A DNA stretch of 64,000 nt from Lihuaxuella thermophila (GCF_900110165.1 NZ_FOCQ01000001.1:62001-126000); one strand, 5' to 3'. Counted from the first letter of the stretch, positions 31,385 through 40,206 are shown. A program made the numbers and translations. Notes: generated by a model not told the origin, from the letters alone.

Positions 31385-32515
31385 ATGGCACAGCTGGAAC
31401 GATTCGGGCACGGGGGAGATCTGATGACGGCAACAGAACTCTTCGGGGTGGCTGTTGAAGATTTGATTGATTTCAGTTCCAATATTTATCCCTTCGGGCC
31501 TCCTCCTGCGGTAGTGGAGAAGTTGAAAGAATTGCTGGCGGAACCGGGCTTGGCATCACTCACCCGTTATCCGGACCCGGATTCGCGAAAACTGAAACGG
31601 GCCATCGCTTCGTTTCATGGCATTGAGCCCTCCCGGGTTTTAACCGGAAATGGTGCGGCGGAACTCATCGATCTCTTGATCTCGGTGTTCAAACCCGGCC
31701 GGGCGGGAACCATAGAACCGGCTTTTGCCGAGTATGCCGGCAGCGCCCGGAAGCGGGGAATTCCTGTCGTTTCTTGCATCACCTCATGGGAAAACCGGTT
31801 TGTCCCGACACTGGATGAGGTGAAGTCCTTGATCGACGAGAGCGATCTTCTGATTGTGGGCACTCCCAATAACCCGACCGGACATTTGCTTTCGGTCCCC
31901 TTTTTGGAGGAGATGGCCGAATATGCCGCAAAAGCGGAAAAATGGCTGGTCATCGATGAGGCGTTTATCGACTTTGTTCCGGACGGGGAAAGAAGATCTT
32001 TTGTTCATCGGGTCGATTCGTTTCCAACCACCGTTGTTGTCCGCTCCATGACGAAATTTTATGCTTTGCCGGGATTGCGGTTGGGATATTTGGTCGCGTC
32101 AGAGCCGGTCATCAAAAAACTGAAGCAGATGCAAGTCCCGTGGAGTGTCAATGCGTTGGCGCAAGAAGCGGGCTGTGTGGTTCTGGACGAGAGCATCCGG
32201 AAAGATTTTGCACAGGAAGTGCTTCTGTGGTTGTCTGAAGAAAAAAAACGCTTGACGGCAGAGTTGAAAAAGATAAAAGAGCTCGAGGTATTCCCCGGAG
32301 AGGCCAACTACCTGCTTCTTCGATTTCGGGAGAGAGCCGGTCATTACTCCGCCGATTGGCTGCAGCATGAGTTGGGGAAAAAAGGGTTTTTGATTCGCGA
32401 CTGCTCGATGTATCCCGGGCTGGATGAAAGGTATTTCCGAATTGCGGTCAAGACGAGCCGGGCCAACCGGGTACTGGTCCGCGCCATTGATGAACTGATT
32501 TCAAAAGAGGGATGA
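31385..32515 (+). CDS. cobD: L-threonine-O-3-phosphate decarboxylase (CobD type)
   Basis: 376 residues; ATG 31385 lies 9 bp after AAGGGG. This is a fold-type I PLP aminotransferase-like protein: FGHGGDLMTATELFGVAVED then DFSSNIYPFGPP (the N-terminal signature shared by CobD proteins), LTGNGAAELIDLL, VGTPNNPTGHLLSVPFLEEM, DEAFIDFV and the PLP lysine in SMTKFYALPGLRLGY. CobD makes (R)-1-amino-2-propanol O-2-phosphate for the corrinoid side chain, used by CbiB. Histidinol-phosphate aminotransferase is the close alternative, excluded by context. It is the first gene of a seven-gene operon with 3 bp to cobU. Confidence 0.92.
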   Translation: MAQLERFGHGGDLMTATELFGVAVEDLIDFSSNIYPFGPPPAVVEKLKELLAEPGLASLTRYPDPDSRKLKRAIASFHGIEPSRVLTGNGAAELIDLLISVFKPGRAGTIEPAFAEYAGSARKRGIPVVSCITSWENRFVPTLDEVKSLIDESDLLIVGTPNNPTGHLLSVPFLEEMAEYAAKAEKWLVIDEAFIDFVPDGERRSFVHRVDSFPTTVVVRSMTKFYALPGLRLGYLVASEPVIKKLKQMQVPWSVNALAQEAGCVVLDESIRKDFAQEVLLWLSEEKKRLTAELKKIKELEVFPGEANYLLLRFRERAGHYSADWLQHELGKKGFLIRDCSMYPGLDERYFRIAVKTSRANRVLVRAIDELISKEG

Positions 32516-32518
32516 AAT

Positions 32519-33064
32519 TTGGGGATTCGTTTGGTCACAGGAGGAGTCAGGTCGGGAAAGAGCCGATTTGCCGAATCGATCTGCACATCTCTGGGAAGGG
32601 AAGTCATCTACATAGCGACAGGGACAGCGGTGGACACCGAGATGGAAGAAAGGATCATCCGGCACCGCGAACAGCGCCCCGCCGCGTGGGGGCTTGTGGA
32701 GGAACCGTTCCGTTTGCCTGAGGCGGTGGCGAAGGTTCCCGGCCATGCCGTTCTGCTGATTGACAGTTTGACGGCTTGGGTTTCCAATCGGATGTGGAAG
32801 GCAAATGCAACGGAAGTTTGGACGAAGGAACAGAAGAAACGCTTTCTTTCCTTGATGAAAGATGACATGGGGCGCCTGCTTCAGGGATTACAGGAGCGCG
32901 AGGCCGTTCTTGTCACCGATGAAGCGGGCTGGGGCGGCGTCTCCATGAATGCTGTGGGACGGCTGTTTCAAGAAGCACTGGGGCAAGTGAATCAACAGGC
33001 GGCTGAGGCGGCACAGGAAGTTTGGCTGGTTGTATCGGGAATTCCGTGGAGGATCAAAGGATGA
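32519..33064 (+). CDS. cobU: Adenosylcobinamide kinase / GTP:adenosylcobinamide-phosphate guanylyltransferase
   Basis: 181 residues from a TTG start (AGAGGG 7 bp before). The CobU P-loop is TGGVRSGKSRFAES; REVIYIATG and the HREQRPAAWGLVEEP stretch (His-46-like guanylylated residue) follow, then LIDSLTAWVSNRM and VTDEAGWGGVSMN near the end. It phosphorylates adenosylcobinamide and transfers GMP to give AdoCbi-GDP. Together with CobS, CobT and CobC it builds the nucleotide loop. Its stop overlaps the cobS start (ATGA). Confidence 0.93.
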   Translation: MGIRLVTGGVRSGKSRFAESICTSLGREVIYIATGTAVDTEMEERIIRHREQRPAAWGLVEEPFRLPEAVAKVPGHAVLLIDSLTAWVSNRMWKANATEVWTKEQKKRFLSLMKDDMGRLLQGLQEREAVLVTDEAGWGGVSMNAVGRLFQEALGQVNQQAAEAAQEVWLVVSGIPWRIKG

Positions 33065-33828
33065 ACGCTTTCTTTCATGCGGTTGCTTTTTTGACGCGTA
33101 TTCCTGTCCCGCTGAGCACCAATCGGGAGGATTGGGAGAAGAGCCCCATGTGGTATCCGCTGGCCGGCCTGTTGCTTGGGATTGCCATCGTACTGTTTGA
33201 TACGCTGATCGCCCGGTGGTTTCCACTGCCTGTGAGGGCGGTGCTGGATGCGGCGTGTTGGGCGTATCTCACGGGAGGCCTTCATCTGGACGGGTGGATG
33301 GACACCGCTGACGGGTTGGGCTCTTACAGGGAACGTGAGCGTACGCTGGAGATTATGAAGGACAGCCGCGTCGGCGCGATGGGTGTGCTGGCAGGCGTCT
33401 TTGCCGTTTTGCTTAAGGTGGGTTCACTGATTTCCCTTCCCGCTGTCTGCCCTTTGTTTGTCCCGGTTGTGACGGCAACGGTATTGGGGCGAACGGCCGT
33501 GGTCTGGGTGATGTTTGTTTTTCCCTATATTCAAGCAAACGGAACCGGGAAAGGGATGAAAGAACAATTAACTCTCCGCCGCCTGCTGTTTGCTTTTATC
33601 TGCGCCATCGTTCCCGTCATGTTCTTAAGCGGCTGGCTGGGGCTGGTGCTGTTTGCCCTTGCCCTCGGAGTTGGCTGGCTGGCTGGATGGCGGGTGACCC
33701 GAAGGCTGGGAGGGTGCACCGGGGATATTTACGGTGCCGTGATTGAGGGAACGGAAATCGTTATTCTGCTCGTGATGCTGATCCCGGGGGTGAACGAACT
33801 TGCAGCTGATTTGGCTCCGGCATGGTGA
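33061..33828 (+). CDS. cobS: Cobalamin-5'-phosphate synthase
   Basis: 255 residues, ATG in a 4-bp overlap with cobU. An integral membrane enzyme with six to seven helices: FFHAVAFLTRIPVPL at the N-terminus and the metal-binding GGLHLDGWMDTADGLGSY (DxxxD-type motif) at about 75-95, then EIMKDSRVGAMGVLA. A late GGCTGDIYGAVIEGTEI is another signature. It joins AdoCbi-GDP to alpha-ribazole phosphate at the membrane. The next gene starts 29 bp before its stop, so expression is tightly coupled. Confidence 0.94.
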   Translation: MNAFFHAVAFLTRIPVPLSTNREDWEKSPMWYPLAGLLLGIAIVLFDTLIARWFPLPVRAVLDAACWAYLTGGLHLDGWMDTADGLGSYRERERTLEIMKDSRVGAMGVLAGVFAVLLKVGSLISLPAVCPLFVPVVTATVLGRTAVVWVMFVFPYIQANGTGKGMKEQLTLRRLLFAFICAIVPVMFLSGWLGLVLFALALGVGWLAGWRVTRRLGGCTGDIYGAVIEGTEIVILLVMLIPGVNELAADLAPAW

Positions 33829-34387
33829 AACGGACGAAAATGCCTCCGGGCGTTACCTCGGACACCGGGATGTCCCGCTGAATCAAAAGGGATCTATACA
33901 AGCGGAGCGATTGGCGCTTCATCTAACCGCCTTTCCGGTCGACCGGGTTTATACGAGTGATCTGTTGCGTGCCAGACAGACCGCTCGGGTGTTTCTGAGA
34001 CGCTTTCCCCACCTTCCCTGCCTGGAGAGTGAGAACTTGCGGGAATTGTCTTTTGGCGATTGGGAGGGTTGTACGTATCACGAGATTTCGGCGAAGAACC
34101 CGGAGCATGTCAGGCAGTGGTTGTCCAATCCGTTTCAAGTGGCTCCGCCTGCGGGTGAAAGTTTGCGGGAGATGGACAAGCGTTTAAGCAGGTGGCTCAA
34201 GCAAGTGGAAGAACGGCATGCAGGGGAGCGGATTGCCGTATTTACACATGGCGGACCGATCCGCTGGTTTCTGGCGAAACTGGTTTACCGGGACTGGGCT
34301 GCTTTCTGGAAACCATCCGTTCCCCATGGAAGCGGACAGTTGGTGAAGAAACAGGGGGATACCTGGAAGATCGTTTCGACTTTTTAG
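33800..34387 (+). CDS. cobC: Alpha-ribazole phosphatase-type histidine phosphatase
   Basis: 195 residues from TTG 33800, overlapping cobS by 29 bp. Phosphoglycerate-mutase-like fold: WLRHGETDENASGRYLGHRD with the phospho-His RHG, TSDLLRARQTARVF, LRELSFGDWEG (catalytic Glu) and VFTHGGPIRW with the second His. The operon position points to removal of the 5'-phosphate from alpha-ribazole-P or cobalamin-P. Members of this superfamily often act on several phosphoesters, so the exact substrate is inferred from context. The upstream coupling leaves no independent ribosome binding site. Confidence 0.85.
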   Translation: MQLIWLRHGETDENASGRYLGHRDVPLNQKGSIQAERLALHLTAFPVDRVYTSDLLRARQTARVFLRRFPHLPCLESENLRELSFGDWEGCTYHEISAKNPEHVRQWLSNPFQVAPPAGESLREMDKRLSRWLKQVEERHAGERIAVFTHGGPIRWFLAKLVYRDWAAFWKPSVPHGSGQLVKKQGDTWKIVSTF

Positions 34388-34424
34388 ATTTGAAGGAAAA
34401 CGGACAAAACGAGAGGGTGTACGT

Positions 34425-36215
34425 ATGAATTCATTTGACAAACCGGATGTGGAACAATTTTTTCGAACGTTTTCCATTCAGCGTTTCGCGGTAAGCCCTG
34501 ATGAGAAACAATTGGTGTTCAGCACCAACTTAGCCGGCAAATATGACCTGTGGGCGATCGACTTGCCCGTTCTGTTTCCTTACCCGCTCACGTTCAACGG
34601 GCAGAATTGCCACCATCTGCTCTTCGACAAACAGGGGCGATTTCTACTCGCTTCCTTTGACCGTGACGGAGACGAAAATGCACAGATTTATGCCCTGCCA
34701 CCGTCCGGAGGGCCCATGAAGCCGGTCAGGCTGGCGGAAAAGAAACAAAATCATCCGGTGCATCTGTCCGGGGACGGAAAGAGGCTCTACTATTATTCCA
34801 ATAAGGAAAACGGGACTTTTATCAATTCGTATTGCTACCATATCGATGAAAACCGGGAAGAACTGATTCTGGAAGGAAAAGAGGCCCCCACTTACTTGGG
34901 AAAAGTGAGCGAAGACGAACAGACACTGGTTTATTACAAGTTCTTCGCCAACACATACATATTGGCGTATGTGAAGAGGAAAGAAGGGAAACCGGTTTGC
35001 CTTACTTCGGAACAAGCGGCACAGCACACGGTTTCCGATGTGGAGTTTTATGATGATGACCGGTTGTTGGTGGTCACCAATTACGGTGCAGACTTTTCTT
35101 ATCTCGCTGAGTTCGATCTGAACACCAACAGGCTGACGGAAATGTTGACACTAAAAAATGAGGAGATTAAAAAGATCAAATTGAACCGGAAGGATTCGGA
35201 GCTGTATCTGGTTACTTGCAAAGGAGTGGAGGACTTTCTCTATCGTTTGGATCTCCAAACGCGGGAGTTGACCCGAATGGAGGTGCCGGCCAGCGTGATC
35301 GGGCAGATCGCCGTTTCGGACGCGGGGAACCTGTATCTCCTGGGCAACCGGGCGACCCGTCCCTGGAATATTTACCGGCTGAAAAAAGGCAGCACGAAAT
35401 GGGAGACGTTAACCCGTTTTGGGGTGCCGGGAGTCCCGGAGGAAGATCTGATCGAACCGGAGGTCCTCACTTATCCGTCTTATGACGGCACCCCGATTGA
35501 AGCACTCTTTTTCCGCGCCAAACCGGAGTCGTCCAACGGCCATGTCATCCTGTGGCCGCACGGGGGACCGCAGGCGGCAGAGCGCAAGAATTTTCGCGCG
35601 CTATTCCAGTTTTTGCTCCACCAGGGATACAGTATTTTTGCGCCCAATTTCCGCGGGTCGATCGGATATGGCATCCGTTTCAGCAAAAAAGTGGAAGGGG
35701 ATTGGGGGCATGGCCCGCGTTTGGATAATATCGCCGGTCTCGACTGGCTCATTCGAAATGGATATGCCGACCGGAAGAAGATTTTTCTGATGGGAGGCAG
35801 TTACGGCGGCTATATGGCTTTGCTCCTGGCGGGACGTCATCCCGAATATTTTAAGGCCGTGGTCGATATTTTCGGTCCCAGCAATTTGTTTACTTTTATC
35901 AATTCCGTTCCGGAGCATTGGAAACCGGCCATGAAGCAATGGGTCGGTGATCCGGAAAAAGACCGCCAAAAGCTGATCGAAGACTCCCCGGACACATACC
36001 TGGACCACATGGTGAAACCGATGCTTGTCATCCAGGGAGCCAATGATCCGCGCGTGGTGAAAGCGGAATCGGACCGGATCGTGGAGAAATTGAAGAAAAA
36101 AGGCGTAGACGTCGAATATCTCGTTTTGGAGGACGAAGGACACGGTTTTTCCAAAAAAGAAAACGAGATATTGGTGTACCGAAAAGTGTTTCAGTTTTTC
36201 AACCGTTTTCTTTGA
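34425..36215 (+). CDS. S9 family peptidase embedded in the cobalamin operon
   Basis: 596 residues behind GAGGGTG. Same architecture as 20866-22770: an N-terminal propeller (FSTNLAGKYDLWAIDL, FLLASFDRDGDENAQIYALP) and a C-terminal hydrolase with PHGGPQAAERKNF, GGSYGGYMALLLAGRHPEYF (nucleophile Ser), IQGANDPRVVKAESDR (Asp) and DEGHGFSKKENE (His). The catalytic domains of the two paralogues align nearly without gaps by eye. It is a cytoplasmic oligo/dipeptidyl or acyl-amino-acid peptidase. It sits 37 bp after cobC and 13 bp before cbiZ on the same strand. S9 relatives can cleave amide or ester bonds in non-peptides, so a corrinoid-related role is conceivable but unproven. Confidence 0.9.
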   Translation: MNSFDKPDVEQFFRTFSIQRFAVSPDEKQLVFSTNLAGKYDLWAIDLPVLFPYPLTFNGQNCHHLLFDKQGRFLLASFDRDGDENAQIYALPPSGGPMKPVRLAEKKQNHPVHLSGDGKRLYYYSNKENGTFINSYCYHIDENREELILEGKEAPTYLGKVSEDEQTLVYYKFFANTYILAYVKRKEGKPVCLTSEQAAQHTVSDVEFYDDDRLLVVTNYGADFSYLAEFDLNTNRLTEMLTLKNEEIKKIKLNRKDSELYLVTCKGVEDFLYRLDLQTRELTRMEVPASVIGQIAVSDAGNLYLLGNRATRPWNIYRLKKGSTKWETLTRFGVPGVPEEDLIEPEVLTYPSYDGTPIEALFFRAKPESSNGHVILWPHGGPQAAERKNFRALFQFLLHQGYSIFAPNFRGSIGYGIRFSKKVEGDWGHGPRLDNIAGLDWLIRNGYADRKKIFLMGGSYGGYMALLLAGRHPEYFKAVVDIFGPSNLFTFINSVPEHWKPAMKQWVGDPEKDRQKLIEDSPDTYLDHMVKPMLVIQGANDPRVVKAESDRIVEKLKKKGVDVEYLVLEDEGHGFSKKENEILVYRKVFQFFNRFL

Positions 36216-36228
36216 AAGGAGTCGAGCC

Positions 36229-36930
36229 ATGCAACCAGTGTTTGGCCGGTCCGCCTGGCCCATTCACAGCCGGGTGACGGCGGAAATGATACAGATCCAG
36301 TCGGAACAGCCGTTGACCGTTTTAACCAGTGCCGTGGTGGGAGGAGGTCTGGCAACCGCGACGATGATTCTCAACCGGCACGTGGAATCATCGTACTGTC
36401 CCCCTGATCCGGAAGCGGAAATTCAAGACTGGCTGCAAGCCAAAGGGTTATCCCGCTGTCAGACAGTGGTGTTGTTAACGGCGGCTCATGTGGATGAGGG
36501 GGGATATCGCCGGGTGGAATCGGAGTATTTTCGCCTGGCCGTCTGGGCAACCGCCGGGGTAGGCAACGCTGCCCGGGCGGGGCTGGACGGTCCGGTTTAC
36601 CTGCAGGAGATGCCCGGAACCATTAACCTCATCTTGCTCATCGACGGCAGGATGACGATTCCGGCGATGGTGAACAGCATCATCACAGCCACCGAGGCCA
36701 AAGCGGCCGCTCTTCAGGATTTGTGTGTGACTGATCCGCAGGGAAATATCGCCACAGGGACCAGTACGGATGCGATTGTCGTCGCATCAACCCAGGAGTG
36801 GGTGGGTTCCTATCTTCATTCTTATGCGGGGGTAGCCAGTCCGTTGGGCCGGTCGATCGGGCAAGCGGTATATCAGGCGGTACGGGAAGCGGTGGAGAAT
36901 GAGAGAAGACGGAGACAGGGGGGAGAGTGA
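36229..36930 (+). CDS. cbiZ: Adenosylcobinamide amidohydrolase
   Basis: 233 residues. CbiZ signatures are LTSAVVGGGLATATMILNRH, VVLLTAAHVDEGGYRRVE, VWATAGVGNAARAG, GTINLILLIDGRM and GTSTDAIVVAS. The enzyme removes the aminopropanol side chain of adenosylcobinamide to give adenosylcobyric acid, which CbiB can then re-amidate. It lets cells salvage cobinamide, including pseudo-B12-type corrinoids, that CobU would otherwise process. It lies 13 bp after the S9 peptidase gene. The stop overlaps the CbiB reading frame region, so cbiZ and cbiB are coupled. Confidence 0.93.
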   Translation: MQPVFGRSAWPIHSRVTAEMIQIQSEQPLTVLTSAVVGGGLATATMILNRHVESSYCPPDPEAEIQDWLQAKGLSRCQTVVLLTAAHVDEGGYRRVESEYFRLAVWATAGVGNAARAGLDGPVYLQEMPGTINLILLIDGRMTIPAMVNSIITATEAKAAALQDLCVTDPQGNIATGTSTDAIVVASTQEWVGSYLHSYAGVASPLGRSIGQAVYQAVREAVENERRRRQGGE

Positions 36931-36932
36931 TC

Positions 36933-37928
36933 ATGGAATGGGTCGGGATTCTGCTGGCTGCCTACCTGCTGGATCGTCTGATCGGTGATCCCCGCTGGCT
37001 TCCTCATCCGGTTGTGGCCATGGGAAAATGCATCTCTCTCCTGGAAAAAGGAGCGCGTCGCCTGATGAGATCACGGGGATGGGAAAATGAATCTCATCAC
37101 AGGCAAATCCGCCTTCTCGGTCTACTGTTCCCGGTGGTGATTGTCGGCGGGGTGTATCTGGCGGTTTTGTATATCGTACAGTGGGTTTCCGGCTGGAGTG
37201 TATGGGCAGGGCGGGTACTGGAAGTTTATTTGATCGCCACAACCATAGCGACCAAGGGCCTGGCGGAAGCGGCGGGTCACATCTATGAAGCGCTTCGGGC
37301 AAAGGATTTGGACCGCGCCCGATCTGCCCTATCGATGGTGGTGGGAAGGGATACGGAGAAGTTGGATGAACAGGAGATCGTGCGCGGCGGTGTGGAAACA
37401 GTTGCGGAGAATATCGTCGATGCGGTTACTTCTCCGCTTTTTTATGCCGCGCTGGGAGGAGCACCGCTCGCGATGGCTTACCGGGCCGTCAATACACTGG
37501 ATTCCATGGTCGGATATCGCAATGAACAATATCTGCATCTCGGCTGGGCATCTGCCCGTCTGGATGATTGGGCCAACTGGGTTCCGGCACGGCTCACCAT
37601 TTTTCCGATGTTGGCGGCACTGGCGCTGTTAAAACTTCATCCGCGGGAAGCTTGGGACGCGTACCGGCGGGATGCCCAGCGTCATCCCAGCCCCAACAGC
37701 GGCATTCCGGAAGCGATCATGGCCGGAGGTTTGCAAATTCAACTCGGGGGTATCAATACATATCAAGGGAAGATTTCCCCGCGGGCAACCATGGGGCGTC
37801 CCTTGGAAGTTAAAAAACCCGTTCATCTGTTGCAATCCATTCGCGTTCTTTACACTACGTCCTGGATTTATGTTGCTCTTCTTTCCGTTTGCGCGGGGAT
37901 ATTCCGCCTCATGCTGGAGGGATATTAA
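36933..37928 (+). CDS. cbiB: Adenosylcobinamide-phosphate synthase
   Basis: 331 residues; ATG 36933 follows GGGGGAGAG (an overlapping GTG at 36927 is possible). A membrane protein with about four helices: LLAAYLLDRLIGDPRWLPHP, VVAMGKCISLLEK, VGRDTEKLDEQEIVRGGVET, VAENIVDAVTSPLFYAALGG and RAVNTLDSMVGYRNEQY. CbiB condenses adenosylcobyric acid with aminopropanol phosphate from CobD. Having cbiZ and cbiB side by side gives a remodelling loop, in which the side chain is stripped and rebuilt. It is the last gene before the operon terminator. Confidence 0.94.
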   Translation: MEWVGILLAAYLLDRLIGDPRWLPHPVVAMGKCISLLEKGARRLMRSRGWENESHHRQIRLLGLLFPVVIVGGVYLAVLYIVQWVSGWSVWAGRVLEVYLIATTIATKGLAEAAGHIYEALRAKDLDRARSALSMVVGRDTEKLDEQEIVRGGVETVAENIVDAVTSPLFYAALGGAPLAMAYRAVNTLDSMVGYRNEQYLHLGWASARLDDWANWVPARLTIFPMLAALALLKLHPREAWDAYRRDAQRHPSPNSGIPEAIMAGGLQIQLGGINTYQGKISPRATMGRPLEVKKPVHLLQSIRVLYTTSWIYVALLSVCAGIFRLMLEGY

Positions 37929-38066
37929 CTCTTCACCCGGGCTGAAGCGCCTTCACCAAGCGGTTTCGCTAATTGCCTCCCCTGGCGATTCCGTTGACGC
38001 AGGGCGTGCCCAAAACCCCGGTGGTGTGTCATTGCCCGATCCCGTGCGGTTGGCGGCAACGATTTG

Positions 38067-38096
38067 AAAACCGTGAGCTTTCAGGCGGTTTTTTCT
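38067..38096 (+). terminator. Terminator of the cob operon
   Basis: AAAACCG...CGGTTTT stem with TTTTTTC tail. The spacer 37929-38303 holds no other feature that I recognise. Confidence 0.8.
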
Positions 38097-38303
38097 GTAA
38101 AATAGAAGAGAGGAAAGCAAAAAGAAGGAGTCTATGAGATGTCTCTCGTCCAGGGAAAAAGAAGAGAGCATGCATGAATTTGGGTCTGCTGAAGCCATGG
38201 CGGGATGGATGTGAGACGGATATCGGCCGGAAGAGATTAACGGTTTGGATTCGGGTACATGATATCTTTAGTAGTTGAAGGTCTGAAGAACCGGAGGAAC
38301 TTG

Positions 38304-38981
38304 ATGAATAGCGATGCGATTGAATCTCAGCTGAGACAGATTGATTTTCATTCCAATCCGCGAACTGAATTGGTTACCGTCAAATGGATTCCGCCAGTTT
38401 TTCGTGTGATCGGTCTGGGCACGGATGCGGTAGTGGTCCAGCATCCGGATCTGCCCGATCGTGTATTTAAGGTGTTTGCCAGTGATCGCCTTCATAAAAA
38501 GCAGGCGGAAGCGACGGTTTATAAACGTCTTGGTAATTCCCCCTATTTCGCCCGGTTGTTGGGGGAGGGGGAAAATTATCTCATGATCAGCTATGAACAA
38601 GGGCCGACACTTTACGAGTGCTTGGAACAAGGCATCGTCATTCCCGAACAGGTGATTCAGGATGTGGAAGCGGCGCGCGCTTACGCCAGAGCGCGCGGTT
38701 TGAACCCCAGGGATATCCATCTGAAGAATGTCCTGTTGCAGGACGGGAGAGCCAAGGTGATCGACGTTTCCGAGTACATGAAACCGGGCGATGACGGAAG
38801 ATGGGATTATCTGGTTGAGGGATATCGGTCTTATTATGATCTGATCAAAGGAAAGAAAATCCCTGCCTGGTTGATGGAGCTGGTCAAAAAGAACTATTAT
38901 ATGCACGGGCCCGGGGAGATTTCAGTTGCGGAGTTCGCAAGACGGTTTCTTCAATTGATCGGACTTTCTAAACGTGATTGA
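38304..38981 (+). CDS. Protein-kinase-like protein
   Basis: 225 residues; ATG 38304 behind CGGAGGAACTTG. A small eukaryotic-type kinase fold: a hydrophobic strand FRVIGLGTDAVVVQ in place of the Gly-rich loop, RVFKVF (ATP-binding Lys), EATVYKRL (helix C Glu), a hinge LMISYEQGPTLYECL, catalytic NPRDIHLKNVLL (Asp and Asn kept, HRD changed to PRD) and KVIDVSEYM (DFG replaced by DVS, metal Asp retained). All key catalytic residues except the HRD His and DFG Phe-Gly are present. Similar short kinases occur in Bacilli (YrzF-like). The target is unknown. It is a single gene. Confidence 0.75.
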   Translation: MNSDAIESQLRQIDFHSNPRTELVTVKWIPPVFRVIGLGTDAVVVQHPDLPDRVFKVFASDRLHKKQAEATVYKRLGNSPYFARLLGEGENYLMISYEQGPTLYECLEQGIVIPEQVIQDVEAARAYARARGLNPRDIHLKNVLLQDGRAKVIDVSEYMKPGDDGRWDYLVEGYRSYYDLIKGKKIPAWLMELVKKNYYMHGPGEISVAEFARRFLQLIGLSKRD

Positions 38982-39060
38982 CTACCACAACCATGACAGA
39001 AAAACTCCCTTTCAACTTATCTGCATAAAGGGGCAAGGTTCAAAGCGGAAGCACACAGGC

Positions 39061-39130
39061 ACTCCCGTTGATCGCCGCGGGATTCCGATTGGTTTGTTCG
39101 TCCGTCAACAACCCGCGTGCGAAGGGGAGT
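39061..39130. repeat. Long imperfect inverted repeat
   Basis: ACTCCC (39061) and CGCGGG (39076) pair with CCCGCG (39112) and GGGAGT (39125) around a 30-base loop. The whole gap 38982-39428 is non-coding; its 3' end is AT-rich promoter-like DNA (GTATAAT near 39382). Confidence 0.55.
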
Positions 39131-39428
39131 GTCCAACATCCTTCTCTCCAATGGTCCCCAGCCAAATGGCCCATCGACAGGCGGCGCAGCAAGATCGGTG
39201 TTTTGCTCCTTGCGTTCAGCGATGAAATGAACCGGGTCGCGATGCACCCATAAACGGATTGCTCCTGCCGTCGGGAGGGGGCTTCAGACGGCCGCTTCTC
39301 CTTCAATCACCTGGCAACATAAATATACAAAATATTCATATAAATAAATACCCGGCAGTTACAACGTGCAGATTGAAAAGGGTATAATAGGGATACAGCT
39401 TGAATACAAAGACAAAGGAGATATTTCC

Positions 39429-39854
39429 ATGTTTCAAAATCCAAGTGATCAGGAAAGAGCCAGATTGTTAAAAGATGCGAAAAACATCGCTGTGGTGGGT
39501 ATGTCAGATAATCCGGAACGAACGAGTTATATGATTGCCGAAGCACTCCAACGTGCCGGTTATCGTATATTTCCCGTCAATCCCAATCTGAAGGAACCTG
39601 TTTTAGGTGAGAAGCCTTATGCATCACTCACCGAGATCACGGAACCGATCGATATTGTCAATGTTTTCCGCCGCAGTGAATTTGTCATGCCGGTAGCTGA
39701 AGAAGCGGTGAAGGCAGGAGCAAAAGCGATCTGGATGCAAGAAGGAGTTATCAATGAAGAAGCCGCCAGACTGGCAGAGGAGAACGGCCTGATCGTGGTG
39801 ATGGACCGCTGCATCAAAGTGGATCACGCCATTTTGCTCGGAGCCGGCCGCTAA
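39429..39854 (+). CDS. CoA-binding domain protein (YneT/YccU type)
   Basis: 141 residues from ATG 39429, AAAGGAG upstream. A Rossmann-type CoA-binding domain: IAVVGMSDNPERTSYMIAEA, GYRIFPVNPNLKEPVLGEKP, YASLTEITEPIDIVNVFRR, AIWMQEGVINEEAA and a closing VVMDRCIKVDH. Length and motifs fit the stand-alone CoA_binding_2 proteins of bacteria such as B. subtilis YneT. They bind CoA or nucleotides; no catalytic activity is firmly assigned. A promoter-like GTATAAT precedes it. It is a single gene. Confidence 0.88.
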   Translation: MFQNPSDQERARLLKDAKNIAVVGMSDNPERTSYMIAEALQRAGYRIFPVNPNLKEPVLGEKPYASLTEITEPIDIVNVFRRSEFVMPVAEEAVKAGAKAIWMQEGVINEEAARLAEENGLIVVMDRCIKVDHAILLGAGR

Positions 39855-39977
39855 GGCAAGAAAAATGGACATAAGTCGATTGACAATCGTGGTACTTATG
39901 ACATAATGAAAGAAACAAAATAGACGGAATAACTTGCTTCCGGTTTCGTTGCCAGTACTTTTCATGAGGTGATACCT

Positions 39978-40163
39978 ATGCAAACCATCAAACTGTCTGA
40001 GCTGGTTTTGGCAGTGTCACCTGAGCTATATGATTTGTTGACTGAAGCGGAGCGAGACTCGGATATTCTCATTCAAGGGGATCTTGGTTCGTTAAGCGAA
40101 GAGGATATCAATATCATTATTGCGCAGACCATCGCTCATCACCAACACGAGCCTTATCATTAG
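39978..40163 (+). CDS. Small conserved-looking hypothetical protein
   Basis: 61 residues from ATG 39978, with GAGGTGATACCT giving a good ribosome binding site. It is acidic and helical with no Cys: IKLSELVLAVSPELYDLLTE, then a SLSEEDINIIIAQTIAHH helix. There is no signal or membrane segment. I do not recognise the family. It is followed immediately by a strong bidirectional terminator, which supports a real short transcript. The promoter may be the TTGACA (39880-39885) with TATGACATAAT-like DNA before it. Confidence 0.65.
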   Translation: MQTIKLSELVLAVSPELYDLLTEAERDSDILIQGDLGSLSEEDINIIIAQTIAHHQHEPYH

Positions 40164-40168
40164 ATTTG

Positions 40169-40197
40169 AAGCCCAGCGGCTCTCATCCGCTGGGCTT
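40169..40197. terminator. Bidirectional terminator
   Basis: AAGCCCAGCGG/CCGCTGGGCTT perfect 11-bp stem between converging genes. Confidence 0.85.
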
Positions 40198-40206
40198 GAC
40201 TCTTAT

